A DNA stretch of 64,000 nt, taken from assembly GCF_013201075.1 (NCBI RefSeq), contig NZ_CP053710.1:186001-250000 (forward strand), written 5' to 3'. A program made the translations under genes and the position numbers. The notes under the pieces are model-generated. The model searched no databases. It was given only the letters and a program-made list of their open reading frames with translations, and had not been told where the DNA came from. The DNA is from Lichenicola cladoniae (GTDB taxonomy: Bacteria > Pseudomonadota > Alphaproteobacteria > Acetobacterales > Acetobacteraceae). Below are positions 10,054-19,062 of this stretch, one piece after another. Within the stretch, counting starts at the first letter, position 1. The number at the start of each line of letters is the position of its first letter.

Positions 10054-10680
10054 TCATGCGCTGGTGTCTGTTGTTGCTGCTGGGAATGCGATCTTTCTGC
10101 AATCCGCTGCCGAAAGGCGGCCCCTGACCAGCAATTCGGCTGCAAGCCGTTCAATCAGCAGCCATCGTTCAGCTACTAGCTCTCGGGCTTGGATGTCCCA
10201 AAGTCGCGTCATCAGCTCTGCCTGTTCGGTCGATCCAGTAGCGTCCAGGGCATAAGCAGTCACATGATCGCGCTCTAAAGATTCATGGTATTTGTTCACG
10301 CTGTCAGAACTAAACCGATGCTGTGCAGCCCCCCCCGCCATCACAACGATACCTTGCCCATGTATTCGTTCGATGCTTCCCGCTGATCGCAGGAAACGCA
10401 TACGCCTGGCGTAATCGTTTAAACTTTCGATCGTGATGAAACGAAAGGAAATGGATTTCAACAATGCTGCGATGGCGTGCCCAGCCTCGTGATGTGCAGT
10501 GGCGGCAAGCGCTGATGGTGTCACATGCCTCACCCCCTCATCCTGGGGGCTGGCCCAGTCCAGCGGTCTGCCGCCGCGAGCTGCAGCCCGTGCGATCCGG
10601 AGCAGTGACTGTCGAGTCTCTTCGAATAGATGCGGCCAGAGCTTCAGCAGGTCGTCAAAGGCGGGGTCGTACTGGCTCAT
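10054..10680 (-). CDS. Small M41/FtsH-peptidase-like zinc metalloprotease
   Basis: 208 residues from the ATG at 10680, preceded by a GAGGCG ribosome site; an upstream in-frame start at 10758 would overlap the next gene. HHEAGHAIAAL at about residues 63-73 contains the HExxH zinc motif in the form used by the FtsH protease domain (HEAGHA), and GGAAQHRF near 117 plus HVTAYALDA near 139 follow the order of M41 domains. It has no AAA ATPase domain, no membrane segment and no signal peptide, so it is a free-standing soluble peptidase domain. It sits at the end of a minus-strand block with two HTH proteins, a context suggesting a prophage or integrative element. Target unknown. Confidence 0.7.
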   Translation of the reverse strand: MSQYDPAFDDLLKLWPHLFEETRQSLLRIARAAARGGRPLDWASPQDEGVRHVTPSALAATAHHEAGHAIAALLKSISFRFITIESLNDYARRMRFLRSAGSIERIHGQGIVVMAGGAAQHRFSSDSVNKYHESLERDHVTAYALDATGSTEQAELMTRLWDIQARELVAERWLLIERLAAELLVRGRLSAADCRKIAFPAATTDTSA

Positions 10681-10690
10681 ATTCACGCCT

Positions 10691-10978
10691 CTATCGTGAC
10701 CGGCCAACTGTCTTGTTCCGCTGGGCCAGCCGAGCCGCACGAAGCACCGCCCGTGCAATGGTCATATGCCGATCGTCAGCCGGAGCCTCCACAGGCGTCA
10801 CTGCAACGGTACGCTGGGCTTCGTATTCGACAACCGCAGCGATGGGGATGCGGAACATCTTCGTGCCGATCCGAAAGGCAGGTAGTTGGCCGGACGCGAT
10901 CAGGCTGCGGACCTTGCCTGCGGAACAAGCCCACCGGTCAGCCAGGTCGCGGACCCGGTAGCAGATCGGATTAGCCAC
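10691..10978 (-). CDS. HTH (MerR/excisionase-type) DNA-binding protein
   Basis: 95 residues from the GTG at 10978, with an AAGGCAAG ribosome site 7 nt upstream. Residues 8-50 (YRVRDLADRWACSAGKVRSLIASGQLPAFRIG) are a typical winged helix of the helix-turn-helix 17 / excisionase class that reads DNA as a small architectural or regulatory protein. It is followed 10 bp later by the M41-like gene and preceded by an XRE gene on the same strand, so the three look co-transcribed. Role could be excisionase or regulator; no integrase is visible nearby. Confidence 0.75.
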   Translation of the reverse strand: MANPICYRVRDLADRWACSAGKVRSLIASGQLPAFRIGTKMFRIPIAAVVEYEAQRTVAVTPVEAPADDRHMTIARAVLRAARLAQRNKTVGRSR

Positions 10979-10988
10979 TACTTGCCTT

Positions 10989-11240
10989 TTAGCCAGTCGA
11001 GCTGGGGGTATTTGGCTTCCTAAGTCGTACCCCGGCGCCACCGCCGTTCTCCGGAATGAACACGACTCCGGCTGCCTCAAGAGCGCGCCGCAAAGTCTCC
11101 ATGTTGGCATTCGTTAAAGAGCCGCCAGCTTCAGCCCGCTGGATTGTCGACAGCCCCAAACCGGCCGCCTCTGCCAATTCTCGAGCGGACCAGGACATGA
11201 AGCCTCGGGCAGCACGTATTTGTCCTGGTGTTAGAAGCAA
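10989..11240 (-). CDS. XRE-family transcriptional regulator
   Basis: 83 residues from a TTG at 11240, supported by an AGGTGA ribosome site about 7 nt upstream. LTPGQIRAARGFMSWSARELAEAAGLGLSTIQRAE is the HTH_3 fold, followed by the GSLTNANMETLRRALEAAGVVFI extension common to small XRE proteins in phages and plasmids. It is divergent from the small-gene block starting at 11331 and is likely the repressor of the shared intergenic region. Confidence 0.82.
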   Translation of the reverse strand: MLLTPGQIRAARGFMSWSARELAEAAGLGLSTIQRAEAGGSLTNANMETLRRALEAAGVVFIPENGGGAGVRLRKPNTPSSTG

Positions 11241-11330
11241 TCCGGTTCACCTGGAATAAATCGCTTGACCTGTTGTTTTCGGTGAAACGAATTATGTCAC
11301 ATGAAGCGCGTCGCTTCAAGGGCAAGCCCT
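11241..11330. promoter_or_regulatory. Divergent promoter/operator region of the XRE block
   Basis: TTGACC at 11265-11270 and AATTAT at 11290-11295 (19-bp spacer) could form a weak promoter for the rightward small genes. GGTTCACC (about 11244) and GGTGAAAC (11281) are inverted and flank this region, a plausible operator for the XRE protein. Confidence 0.4.
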
Positions 11331-11720
11331 ATGACCTACCAGAACCGCCACTCCGAAGCAGCCGCCCACCCGTTCCGCTCGATCTCCATGTTCCACCCGG
11401 CCAGCGTCCTCGGCCCTGGGTTCATAGTGAAGCAGGATCCGTTGCCTCTCGCCCGGCAGATCGCCGCTCGCACTCTCGAGCTCGCCTGCTTCGAGATCGC
11501 CGAAGCTTGGGAGGCCTATGGCACCGCGAAGGCGGCTGTCGGCGCGGTCAAACGGCAGAGCCGCAAAGACCGGCACGATCGGGCCATCACATCGGACCGC
11601 TATGTCGCCCGGCGCCGTAGCGAGGCTTTCGGCGCCGTGAACCGCCGCCGCGGGCAATTTCTGCTTGCCCACGAGGCTCTGGCAATTGCCGAGGTCGCTC
11701 TGCTGGCACTGGCGAACTGA
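11331..11720 (+). CDS. Small protein of unknown function (phage/plasmid type)
   Basis: 129 residues from the ATG at 11331, preferred over the one at 11301 because AAGGG lies about 9 nt upstream. Rich in Ala and Arg, with a central helical stretch (LARQIAARTLELACFEIAEAWEAYGTAKAA) and a basic middle (KRQSRKDRHDR). No family recognised. First gene of a rightward run of tightly spaced small genes: the next ATG follows its stop by 1 bp. Confidence 0.6.
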   Translation: MTYQNRHSEAAAHPFRSISMFHPASVLGPGFIVKQDPLPLARQIAARTLELACFEIAEAWEAYGTAKAAVGAVKRQSRKDRHDRAITSDRYVARRRSEAFGAVNRRRGQFLLAHEALAIAEVALLALAN

Positions 11721-11721
11721 G

Positions 11722-11889
11722 ATGATCGGCGTTCTCCTCATGCTCGTGGGTGCGGTGGTGACCTTCGTCCATCGGCTGGTGCTTCGGGTTCCGCGACGCG
11801 GCCAAGTAGGACCGGCGACTATCGATGCGCTGACAGCACCATGGGACGGCATCGAGCGCCGCCAGGACACGGACGGGGTGTCGGTATGA
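11722..11889 (+). CDS. Small one-TM protein of unknown function
   Basis: 55 residues. The first 20 (MIGVLLMLVGAVVTFVHRLV) form a membrane segment, followed by a short basic cytoplasmic tail with the motif WDGIERRQD. It starts 1 bp after the previous stop and overlaps the next start by 4 bp (ATGA), so translation is probably coupled. Resembles small phage or plasmid membrane proteins in context only. Confidence 0.55.
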   Translation: MIGVLLMLVGAVVTFVHRLVLRVPRRGQVGPATIDALTAPWDGIERRQDTDGVSV

Positions 11890-12083
11890 ACCCCGCGATC
11901 GCCATCCCGCCAATGCCGGCGACCCTGAACGCACCGGCCTACACGCCGCTCGCCCTCGCAGCCCGTGAGTGCTTCCTGCGTGACGCTGCATTGGCCCGGG
12001 CGCGTGCCGGTGACGCTCAGACCGCCCTGCTCCTGGCTCATGATGCCGACGTGCAGCACCGCCGCCACCGCCTGGAGAACTGA
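11886..12083 (+). CDS. Small protein of unknown function
   Basis: 65 residues beginning MNPAIAIPPMPATLNAPAY, with an Ala/Arg-rich helical second half (LALAARECFLRDAALARARAGDAQTALLLAHDAD). Start overlaps the previous stop as ATGA. It ends 87 bp before an IS5 element; a further gene of the same block resumes beyond that element at 13468. No family recognised. Confidence 0.5.
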   Translation: MNPAIAIPPMPATLNAPAYTPLALAARECFLRDAALARARAGDAQTALLLAHDADVQHRRHRLEN

Positions 12084-12169
12084 CGAAAACCAGATTGCTC
12101 GCCTGATCCAGGTCGCCGCGCTGCGCGGGGCCTGGACCAGATATGAGCCTTCCGCGCCGGGGCGGTTAA

Positions 12170-13368
12170 TGAGACCTGTGCGCGGGCCCAGCATGGCGGC
12201 GTTTTGAGGGATGGCTACGCTGAACCATAATCGTCATTCGATGTGTTGATCTGTGACAGCCTGCTGATCTCTAGTTGAAGGATAAGCACGGTCACTGAAA
12301 GGCACGAAAGCTATCGAAGGCTGGGCCGTAGCAGGTGTCGGGGCTTAGGCGGTGGCGGCTTGCAAGAGAGTAGCGGTTCGTCTGAAATTATAAGCAATGG
12401 CGGTGATCCGGACCTGAAGTGCCGCCTTGGCGAGGCCTCTCCATCGCATACGCCGCAACCCATAGCAGCGCTTCCACGCCCCGAAGATCTTCTCGATCCG
12501 GCAGCGAACGCGCTGGATGCCGTGGTTCCAACTCCTAAGCTTGCGCAGGGTATCGTCGCCGGGCCTGCCCCATATGCTGGTCTGCACGACACGCGGGATA
12601 CCTTGCTTTGCCAGTACCGCGGCTGCGAAGAGAGAGCCGCGATAACCGCTATCTGCATAGACGTGACCGGATACATCCGGCAGCACGTGGCCGCCGACCT
12701 GGCCTTCATGAACATTGCCCGGTGTGACCAGGAGTTCTTCGACAAGAGCGGTGTCGGCATCGGCTGCGACATGCGCCTTGAAACTGTGGACCGCCTTGCG
12801 CCCTCGATGCCCGGCCCATGCGGCTTCGCCATCCTGATGACTGGCTGAGGCAATCACCGTTGCATCGACCAGCGTGCCCGTCTTCACCGTCGCAGTACGC
12901 CGCTTGAACTGTTTGGTGATTTCGCAAAACAGTCTGGCGTCCAGGCCGCGGGCAAGCAGCTGCTTGCGGAACCGCACGAAGGCAGTGCGTTCCGGCGTCG
13001 GCTCATCCGCGGAGAAGCCGCAGAAACGCCGAAACGACGCCCGATCGTCCAAGGCTTCGGCCAGCTTCACGTCGGACAAATCGTACCAGACGGCGATGAG
13101 CATCGCTTTAAACATCGCCAGAGGTGGCCACCCTGGCTCACCCTTGACCGCGGCGTGGATGTCGATGAGCTCGTTCTCGATTGGTGTCCAATCGATCAGC
13201 CTGGCCAGACCCTCCAGCGATGACCTCCGACTGCCGGTGCCTGCCGTCAACCGCAAGGCTTCCTGACCGATCCGACGACGCGCCATGACGAATGCTCCAT
13301 CCTTTCGAGATAACCGAGCGAATCATGGATTATGGAGCCTGTCGACAATTACCCGCGCACAGGTCTCA
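12170..13368 (-). mobile_element. IS5-family element with TAA target duplication
   Basis: Perfect inverted repeats TGAGACCTGTGCGCGGG (12170-12186) and its complement (13352-13368), bounded by a direct repeat TAA at 12167-12169 and 13369-13371. The intact 3-bp duplication and intact transposase indicate a recent, clean insertion of 1199 bp into the small-gene block. Confidence 0.92.
12345..13286 (-). CDS. IS5-family transposase
   Basis: 313 residues in a single frame. N-terminal DUF772-type segment (PPLAMFKAMLIAVWYDLSD), then DDE domain with TGTLVDATVIAS (first Asp), VYADSGYRG (second Asp) and the C-terminal RCRIEKIFGAWKR region with the Glu of the Y-2-R-3-E signature. Catalyses cut-and-paste movement of the element at 12170-13368. 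All catalytic regions are present, so probably active. Confidence 0.93.
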   Translation of the reverse strand: MARRRIGQEALRLTAGTGSRRSSLEGLARLIDWTPIENELIDIHAAVKGEPGWPPLAMFKAMLIAVWYDLSDVKLAEALDDRASFRRFCGFSADEPTPERTAFVRFRKQLLARGLDARLFCEITKQFKRRTATVKTGTLVDATVIASASHQDGEAAWAGHRGRKAVHSFKAHVAADADTALVEELLVTPGNVHEGQVGGHVLPDVSGHVYADSGYRGSLFAAAVLAKQGIPRVVQTSIWGRPGDDTLRKLRSWNHGIQRVRCRIEKIFGAWKRCYGLRRMRWRGLAKAALQVRITAIAYNFRRTATLLQAATA

Positions 13369-13467
13369 TAAGCCCGGCGAGTCCAGCCTTTACCGGCTGG
13401 GCAAGGTCAGCACGGACGGGACTGCGCTCCCGCCCGTGCCTGACCCCAAACAGAGTGGGGACACCCT

Positions 13468-13731
13468 ATGTCTGAGGCTAGTTTGATTCCTACCATGCGT
13501 CGGTCACGACCCAGCAACGTCATCGTGTTGCCAGTCCACGAGAAGCCACTCGCCGTGCTTTGCGAGGCTGTCGCTGACTTGGCCGCGCACGAGCTGCCGG
13601 CTGTAACTGCTTCGCTGGCCGGACTGGCCCGCACCGCACACGCCGCCGGCCAGATGTCCGACTTCTACGACCGTATCAAGGGCGCATATGCCGCCCTCGA
13701 GCGCGTTCTCCGGGCAGGAGGGCGTATCTGA
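13468..13731 (+). CDS. Small protein of unknown function
   Basis: 87 residues (MSEASLIPTMRRSRPSNVIV), with a helical middle and end (LAVLCEAVADLAAHELPAVTASLAGLARTAHAAG) and a final AALERVLRAGGRI. Its stop overlaps the next ATG by one base. It very likely belongs to the same operon as 11331-12083, now separated by the IS5 insertion. No family recognised. Confidence 0.55.
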   Translation: MSEASLIPTMRRSRPSNVIVLPVHEKPLAVLCEAVADLAAHELPAVTASLAGLARTAHAAGQMSDFYDRIKGAYAALERVLRAGGRI

Positions 13732-14004
13732 TGGCCCGGCTTCCCATTCTCGGTACCCGCATCACCGAGCTGATTGGCCTGACCAAGATACATCGCCGAG
13801 AAGGGCCGCATGGCCTGGCAGAAGGCAACCGGCTACGGGCGCCGCAGCATCGTGGAAACTGCGACCGGCCGCTACAAGCACGAAATCGGTGCGAAACTGC
13901 GAGCCAGATCAGCCGATGGCCAGCGGGGCGAAGTCGCCATCGCCGTCAGCGCGCTCAATCGTATGATCCAAACAGCCAAGCCCGTATCGGTTCGGGCATC
14001 CTAA
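13731..14004 (+). pseudogene. Truncated small gene fused to an IS5 transposase 3' end
   Basis: The frame starting at 13731 reads MARLPILGTRITELIGLT, the beginning of another block gene, and then joins at about 13788 to the 3' end of an IS5-family transposase. The transposase part is read in a different frame at 13789-14004 (YIAEKGRMAWQKATGYGRRSI...) and is related to, but more diverged than, the copies at 426 and 26536. A deletion through an IS copy explains the junction. Confidence 0.7.
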
Positions 14005-14252
14005 CGTTACCCGCAGGTAGCGTGGTCCAAACCCTGTAGATGATCCATGCATCAACGCCATTGACGGCCGGAACCCGCTCGTCGTCACATCGCACCGTTT
14101 TCTTCCGCCAAGACGACCTTAATCGAGCTTGTGTTACACAATCCGAGCGTCGTATTTGGACCGACATCGCAACTTCTTCCACAGATCATCAAGACGATCA
14201 CTTGAACTAATTAAATTCTCCTAGCCGAACTTCAACGGTTTAAGTATTATCT

Positions 14253-17174
14253 CTAACAACCGGTATTAGTTGACACGACGATCCGGTTACGCCCAGCTCG
14301 TTTTGCATCATAGAGAGCTCGATCGGCGCGACCGATTAGCGACATCCAATCGTCCTCTTCTCGTGCTTGTGTAACACCAATACTGCATGTGACATCAATC
14401 ATATACGTCCCGATAGTGTAGACGTGGCGAAACGCGGCAAGCTCTAACTCATGTATTCTCTCGAGAGCGTTGTCAGAGCTGGATGAAAGGGCGAGGAGTA
14501 TCTCCTCGCCTCCATATCTGCCGGCATACTCCCCGGACCTCATCTCCGCCGTCAAACGCCTCCCCAGCTCTCGTAGTACTTCGTCCCCAGCCAGATGCCC
14601 GTGTGCATCGTTGATCCGCTTGAAGTGGTCAATATCCAAAAGACCAATCGTTAAGTCCAAATTGCTATCCACGACGTCGATGAGGTCATCTATGCGCCTC
14701 TGTATTTCTGCTCTCGTCAGAAGCTTTGTCAGGCCATCCTGTGTCGCCTGCAAAAACAGTGCGGCCTGTGCATCCCTGATTTGCCGTGTCTGTCGCTCGA
14801 CCTCGTGCTGAAGCTGTCTTTGTTGCTTCAGAAGCAATGCAATGCGAACACGTAGTAAGCCGAAAAGACTGGCTATAAAAACTGTGGCATAGAAAACAAG
14901 AAATGGCCACCGCTCCCACGTCGGAACCCGCATACGAAGGACAACCGACACCGGGATAGAGACTTGATGCTTGAGTGGGTCGTAGGCAATGACTGTGAAG
15001 CGATGGTGTCCGGGTGGAAGGCTTGGATACCGCGCAAAGCCGACCGAGGTTTCTGCCCAGGCCTGATCGACACCATCGAGCCGATAGCGAAACCGGATGA
15101 CGGTGTCTGACGGAGCATTGAGGATCCCAAACTTTAGAGTCAGCGGTTGACGTGAGAATGGTATTGCCCGCCCCGGGTAGGCGGACTCGCCGATGTCGAC
15201 CGAGGTAATGACGGGCTGAAGCTTATCCTGCCTAAACAGCCGCGCTGGCTCAAGCAGATGAGACAAGCCGTGACTGGTCCCAAGCCAGATTGAGCCGTCA
15301 TCATCGGCTAGAATACTATTTTGATCCATATCGTCGGAGATAAGCCCGTCGTCGGTTGTGATGGAAATCCATCGCATACCATTGAAGACGGATACGCCAC
15401 GGTCCGTGCCGACCCATACCCACCCACGCTTATCGATCGAAAGCGAGACGACGCTGTTGGACTGAATGTCAGCGGAACCAAACTGGGTCAGAGTGGCGAC
15501 GCGTTCATCCGACAGCGTCAAGCGATACAGTCCCCCGCCGGCGCCGCCAATCCAAAGAACATTTGGAGCCTGAACAGCTATGACTGTTGGGTCAAAATCG
15601 GTCTGCGGCCAGTGGAATTCGAGAGTTGAAAGGCTACCATCATTATGGCGATGAACGACGTGCTTGGGGTCGAGGGTCCACAAACTTCCGTCCGCCCCCA
15701 TGGCAGCACCAACTACTCTGTTAGCAAGTCCTGCAATCGGCATTGGTTTGCTCAAAAGAGCTGTCGTGTTCGTCAGCACAAACACGCCGCCTTCCGTGAT
15801 GAACCACAAGCGGTCGTCAGTCCCCTGCACAATCTGGTTGACTGGCGGCAGATGGAAGTACTTGCTCACACCCGTTAACACATCGGTCGCAGTAACTCCT
15901 GTGGCTCCGAGGGAATGCCAGACACGGCCGAAACGATCCGTCACAACAGCATAGGATGGATCGGGGAAGTGATTATATGGTGGCAGTTGCTGACCACCAG
16001 TCATGAGAGCGCTGACGCCTCCATCGGAGGCAACCCAGAGAGGTCCATTTCGATGCCGCGCGATCTGCCAGACCAACCCTTTGGTTAGACCGTCACGCTG
16101 GTCCCAGCTTTGCCACGTTCCATAACCTTTGGCACTGAGTACGCCGCTTCCAACAGACCCTAGCCATAGCCGTTTCTGTTGGTCAAACAGAACGGCACTA
16201 ATAGGTGTATCAGGAAAACCGTTTGCATTGCTCAAGTCCTTCCAGCCTGACGTCTGTAAGATCATCAGTCCATCTTTAGACTGTGTGAGAAGTTCACCGG
16301 ACGGCGTGAAATTCAGGACCATCCGGCGCCAACTCACAAGAGCAGCCTTGCTCTGAAAAGGTAGAGCGCTTGTGACAACATGATTGTTGCCAATTTCAAC
16401 ATCTGCAAGAATAAGGTCAGACCGGGCAATCAGATGCCCGTTGGGGGCCACGATCAAACTAAGCCATTTTACTGACGGGAGGTCGTCTTTCACTCCGACA
16501 CAGCGCGTCAAGCGTTGGCTTAGTCGGCAAATCCGTCCATCGACCCGGGAGAACCAGATATCCTGGCCATCAGCAACAAGCGCTGACGTGTTCAAAGCGG
16601 TCGGTTCGGGCTGACCTAAAATTGGAGCTAACGGAACAATCTTCGCTCGAACGGAGGTACTGTGAAGATCCAGATACCAAAGCCGACCATTACCAATGAA
16701 AGCTGCACCGCCGTGCCAAGGCACCAGTTGTCCACTCTGCTGATTGTCAAGTTCAATGTACACCGGAACAACGGCGTCAAATCTTAGCCCTTCCGGCGGG
16801 TCAGTCAAACTTAGCGGTTTTCGAGAGACATATATCTGGTGAAGGTAACGTAGGATGATACGTTGGTCTTGACTAGAGGCAAGGTCGTAGACGACACCCC
16901 CCTCCGGAAGTCCCTGTACAGGGCCGAGGTTCAGGAATCGGCGCCCATCATAAATGTATAGTCCGTGTTCACCACAAGACAGGATGTACCCGGTCTTATC
17001 TTGCTTGAGACAGGTTACGACGGCATTAGATAGCCCGTCGCCTTGAGTATAGTATCGGAAAGCTATCTGCTGCGCATAAGCATTACTCGCCATAAGCAGA
17101 CCGACTACTAGAGCAAGTGCCGCTGCGAGACGAGCTACGGCGGTCCACCCGGTACAGTAAGCGTTTTGTCTCAA
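14253..17174 (-). CDS. Two-component-propeller sensor diguanylate cyclase
   Basis: 973 residues. A signal peptide (1-35, ending SNAYAQ) is followed by a large periplasmic beta-propeller of two-component-regulator repeats (about 40-640; repeats such as VWQIARHRNGPLWVASDGGVS and SIDKRGWVWVGTDRGVSVF), a Y_Y_Y-type beta-sandwich (about 680-750), one membrane helix (WPFLVFYATVFIASLFGLL), a short coiled coil and a C-terminal GGDEF domain. The catalytic motif reads YGGEEIL, compatible with an active cyclase making c-di-GMP. The inhibitory I-site RxxD is not seen (RSGE instead). This layout senses an extracellular ligand. It lies 169 bp downstream of the small secreted LHHW protein on the same strand. 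Confidence 0.92.
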   Translation of the reverse strand: MRQNAYCTGWTAVARLAAALALVVGLLMASNAYAQQIAFRYYTQGDGLSNAVVTCLKQDKTGYILSCGEHGLYIYDGRRFLNLGPVQGLPEGGVVYDLASSQDQRIILRYLHQIYVSRKPLSLTDPPEGLRFDAVVPVYIELDNQQSGQLVPWHGGAAFIGNGRLWYLDLHSTSVRAKIVPLAPILGQPEPTALNTSALVADGQDIWFSRVDGRICRLSQRLTRCVGVKDDLPSVKWLSLIVAPNGHLIARSDLILADVEIGNNHVVTSALPFQSKAALVSWRRMVLNFTPSGELLTQSKDGLMILQTSGWKDLSNANGFPDTPISAVLFDQQKRLWLGSVGSGVLSAKGYGTWQSWDQRDGLTKGLVWQIARHRNGPLWVASDGGVSALMTGGQQLPPYNHFPDPSYAVVTDRFGRVWHSLGATGVTATDVLTGVSKYFHLPPVNQIVQGTDDRLWFITEGGVFVLTNTTALLSKPMPIAGLANRVVGAAMGADGSLWTLDPKHVVHRHNDGSLSTLEFHWPQTDFDPTVIAVQAPNVLWIGGAGGGLYRLTLSDERVATLTQFGSADIQSNSVVSLSIDKRGWVWVGTDRGVSVFNGMRWISITTDDGLISDDMDQNSILADDDGSIWLGTSHGLSHLLEPARLFRQDKLQPVITSVDIGESAYPGRAIPFSRQPLTLKFGILNAPSDTVIRFRYRLDGVDQAWAETSVGFARYPSLPPGHHRFTVIAYDPLKHQVSIPVSVVLRMRVPTWERWPFLVFYATVFIASLFGLLRVRIALLLKQQRQLQHEVERQTRQIRDAQAALFLQATQDGLTKLLTRAEIQRRIDDLIDVVDSNLDLTIGLLDIDHFKRINDAHGHLAGDEVLRELGRRLTAEMRSGEYAGRYGGEEILLALSSSSDNALERIHELELAAFRHVYTIGTYMIDVTCSIGVTQAREEDDWMSLIGRADRALYDAKRAGRNRIVVSTNTGC

Positions 17175-17343
17175 AGCATGCTTCCAGCTCTACGCAATCA
17201 TAGAGCGTTAGCATAACCCGGCCAAGCCGTCGCCGAAAAGCTTACTGCTTCAAAAAGCGGATCATCCCTGTCGAGCATCTCGATGCACGACAAAGATGAT
17301 CAACACCTGTCTTCCGGCCTACTTCGTCAACGCCTCTCGGCAT

Positions 17344-17661
17344 TCAGTCCACATACCGCCAGTGGTGCAAGCCTGCTGGGGACGACGCCGGCTCAATCGC
17401 GGCGACCTGAAAGGAGGAACTTACGGTCGGCCAGTGATGCAGGGCGTTCGCAGCCGCACCCGGGCTTGAATCGGTCAATGTAATGCTCAAGGTAGGCCAA
17501 TGATGGAGAGCATCTGGCGACGGGATCGAAGTTGCGCTAGTCAAGTAACCAGTCCCAGAGCCGAAATGACTCGATACTGCAGGTGCAGGAATGACGGTAG
17601 ACAACCCGAATACAAGGGCGCATGCCGATGTTGTCTGAACGAAAAGTTTACCGACTTGCAT
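17344..17661 (-). CDS. Small secreted protein with three LHHW motifs
   Basis: 105 residues with a clear signal peptide (MQVGKLFVQTTSACALVFGL..., likely cleaved after about residue 28 near PAPAVS). The mature part, about 75 residues rich in Ser/Pro/Ala, contains LHHW at 52-55, 74-77 and 98-101, the first two within ALHHWPT followed by a Ser-rich stretch. An AGGGG ribosome site precedes the ATG. No family recognised. It precedes a propeller-type sensor cyclase in the same orientation and could be its ligand, a metal-binding (His/His/Trp) peptide or a processed peptide precursor; all of these are inference. Confidence 0.65.
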   Translation of the reverse strand: MQVGKLFVQTTSACALVFGLSTVIPAPAVSSHFGSGTGYLTSATSIPSPDALHHWPTLSITLTDSSPGAAANALHHWPTVSSSFQVAAIEPASSPAGLHHWRYVD

Positions 17662-17879
17662 AATATACCCCTAAGCTCGGTCGCGACTGCGACCACGGCA
17701 TGAGACATATATCAGAAATCTGAACATTTCGAGGATAGACACTAAAATTGATGGGTTTCTTGAGTTTTTATCGTTAAGTGAGCAAGTCGGAGCACGATAG
17801 CTGCCTGCCCAAGCCAAGTTGGCACGATGGTTTTGTGCATCATGGTTGACGGAATCGGTCAGACATCGGCGACTAGGTC

Positions 17880-18906
17880 TTTAGTCCCGGAGTGTGGTGA
17901 TACGGATCATCAGGCTCCACGGGATAGATTATGGGACAGGTTCTACACGGCTGCGTCCGCACGACAGCGGCGGTACGTCTCGCGATCCAGGGTGGTGAAG
18001 AGAGCGTAAGGACGCTGGCGGCTCGCTACGGGGTCAGCCCCACGACGATCCAGAAATGGCGTAAGCGGGATCACGTGCATGACGCCGCCATGGGCCCCAA
18101 GGAGATCCGGTCGTCGACGCTGACGCTGGGAGAGGAGGCTGCGGTGGTAGCGTTTCGGCGCCACACCCTACTGCCGCTCGACGACTGTCTGTATGCCCTG
18201 CAGCCGTCGCTACCCCATTTGACGCGATCCAGCCTGCACCGCTGCCTGCAGCGCCATGGTTCAGCGGTCACTTGCCGCTGAACTCGTCTGCCCGACGTTG
18301 AGGGCGACAACCCGGCAAGCGGAAGTTCAAGATCTACCCGATCGGCTTTTTCCACGTCGATATTGCCGAGGTGCGTACCGGCGAGGGCAAGCTGTATCTG
18401 TTCGTTGCCATTGACCGGACCTCGAAGTTCGCTATCGCGCATCTAGCACAGACAGCAGAGCGACAAAGCGCAGTGGCGTTTCTGGATGCCGTGATCGACG
18501 CCGTTCCGTATCGCATCCACACCGTTCTGACCGACAATGGTATCCAGTTCTGCCATCCGCCGCGCTACCGCTCTGGGCCCACGGCGCAGTTCAGCATGCA
18601 TCTGTTCGACAGGCTCTGCCGCCAGCACGGCATCGAGCACAGGCTCACCAAGCCGAACCACCCCTGGACCAACGGCCAGGTCGAACGGATGAACCGCACC
18701 ATCAAGGACGCGACCGTCAAGCGATACTACTACGCCGACCATCAGCAGCTGCTGGCGCACCTCGAACTGTTCCTGAGCGCCTACAACCACGCTCGTCGGC
18801 TCAAGACCCTGAAAGGCCTTACGCCGCACGAATACGTTTGCCGCATCTGGACCGAAGAGCCTGAACGCTTCAAACTCAACCCGCATCACCACACTCCCGG
18901 ACTAAA
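17880..18906 (+). mobile_element. IS481-family element (decayed)
   Basis: Inverted ends TTTAGTCCCGGAGTGTGGTG (17880) and, complementary at the right (to 18906), TTTAGTCCGGGAGTGTGGTG: one mismatch in 20 bp. About 1027 bp. No convincing target duplication. Different from the two IS481 copies at 20514 and 23885. Confidence 0.82.
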
Positions 18907-18913
18907 CAACTAG
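17931..18913 (+). pseudogene. IS481-family transposase, frameshifted
   Basis: The N-terminal part (17931-18281) carries the HTH (VRTLAARYGVSPTTIQKWRKRD). The C-terminal part (from about 18310) carries the rve/DDE core: HVDIAEVRTGEGKLYLFVAIDRTSKFA, VLTDNGIQF and NGQVERMNRTIKD. Frameshifts between 18275 and 18370 separate them, around SLHRCLQRHG, where the intact family continues into PDVEGD and KRKFK. Inactive. Confidence 0.87.
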
Positions 18914-19062
18914 TTCCCATACTGAGCCGTGCACTCCTGCAGATAGATAATTTTTAGGCGATACTTGACTTGCTGGCGTGCGTGCTGGACCGCGAAGGCG
19001 AAGGGGCTTTTTTGCCCAAAGCTGAGTGCACCCGGCAGGCATTATAGACTAATTGATAGGGC

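Noticed and set aside
11316-12194. 292-residue antisense frame over the small-gene block
   Set aside because: The plus-strand small genes have ribosome sites and ATGA overlaps; the antisense product has low-complexity composition.
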